A stretch of DNA of 7,289 nt from NCBI GenBank assembly GCA_015654605.1, contig JAATGO010000442.1:1-7289 (forward strand), written 5' to 3'. Each line of letters begins with the position of its first letter. Positions within the stretch are counted from its first letter, which is position 1. A program made the translations under genes and the position numbers. This stretch comes from Betaproteobacteria bacterium (GTDB lineage Bacteria; Pseudomonadota; Gammaproteobacteria; Burkholderiales; Burkholderiaceae). The notes under the pieces were generated by a model. That model had not been told where the DNA came from and searched no databases. It was given only the letters and a program-made list of their open reading frames with translations. This document shows positions 7,133-7,289 of this stretch, one piece after another.

Positions 7133-7187
7133 GCCTGAATGGAGTTCTTTTTCGAATATCCGCCAATCATAAACGCGCAATGCTTAT

Positions 7188-7217
7188 TATGGTAAATTTA
7201 TCTACATATTTACCATA
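7188..7217. repeat. 10-bp perfect inverted repeat upstream of the c-di-GMP gene
   Basis: TATGGTAAAT (7188-7197) and ATTTACCATA (7208-7217) flank a 10-base spacer. The half-site centres are 20 bp apart, about two helical turns, which suits a dimeric regulator bound to one DNA face. In RNA it could form a weak AU-rich hairpin. It lies 56 bp upstream of the ATG at 7132. A -10-like CATAAT (minus strand, 7191-7186) overlaps its proximal arm, so a protein bound here could control this gene. No good -35 box is visible and the role is inferred. Confidence 0.5.
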
Positions 7218-7264
7218 TCTTCACATTTTGTCGCCCGAATGAACCAGTTCTGACTAACCATCAT
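7202..7264 (-). other. Doubtful 20-codon reading frame in the leader of the c-di-GMP gene
   Basis: The minus strand has ATGATG at 7264-7259, followed by an open frame MMVSQNWFIRATKCEDMVNM ending in TAG at 7204-7202. GAGGAGAG lies upstream, but 12-13 bases from the first ATG, rather far for a ribosome site. The stop codon falls in the loop of the inverted repeat at 7188-7217, as a leader peptide might. A frame this short is expected by chance, and no promoter upstream is visible before the window ends. Confidence 0.15.
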
Positions 7265-7289
7265 GTGATTGTTGACTCTCCTCTATCGC

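Noticed and set aside
7133..7180. TTG start at 7180 for the c-di-GMP protein
   Set aside because: It follows a stop codon by two codons and has no clear ribosome site. Its 16 extra residues are charged and precede an otherwise normal membrane-anchor N-terminus at ATG 7132. It cannot be fully excluded, since the ATG also lacks a strong site.

Overview
The window looks like chromosomal sequence from a Gram-negative proteobacterium, most likely a beta- or gammaproteobacterium. The reasons are a fused two-domain MnmC (a tRNA-modifying enzyme best known from these classes), a YdhP-like MFS exporter, an FCD-type GntR regulator, an AEC-family carrier and a multi-domain c-di-GMP protein. Base composition looks near 50% GC by eye. 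I see no mobile element, CRISPR array, tRNA or rRNA, and I cannot place the genus.

Layout, left to right. (1) Positions 1-965, minus strand: the first 321 codons of mnmC, running off the left edge. The frame is open throughout. Its N-terminal methyltransferase half keeps the GFGTG loop but has lost the DGFAP-type motif. (2) 966-1138: spacer with a clear intrinsic terminator for the next gene. (3) 1139-2293, minus: a 384-residue MFS drug/sugar exporter of the YdhP/AraJ type. (4) 2294-2492: divergent control region. It holds a sigma-70-like promoter reading rightwards and a perfect 12-bp palindrome, TCTGTATACAGA, of the kind bound by FCD-type GntR proteins. (5) 2493-3179, plus: that GntR regulator. 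(6) 3269-4201, plus: an AEC-family permease. (7) 4202-4270: short convergent spacer with a long hairpin reaching into the stop codon of the next gene. (8) 4271-7132, minus: a membrane CHASE-PAS-GGDEF-EAL protein of c-di-GMP metabolism. (9) 7133-7289: AT-rich upstream region with a 10-bp perfect inverted repeat and a doubtful 20-codon reading frame.

How the genes relate. The regulator sits between two transporters, divergent from one and upstream of the other on the same strand, with a good operator candidate over its own promoter. The simplest reading is a small ligand-responsive transport module in which the GntR protein controls itself, probably the AEC carrier, and possibly the MFS exporter. 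The ligand cannot be read from sequence; AEC and FCD families both often handle carboxylic acids. mnmC and the c-di-GMP gene look like independent flanking genes. Nothing here is clearly a new biological system. The most unusual points are the degraded methyltransferase half of MnmC and the operator overlapping the promoter in the transporter-regulator module.
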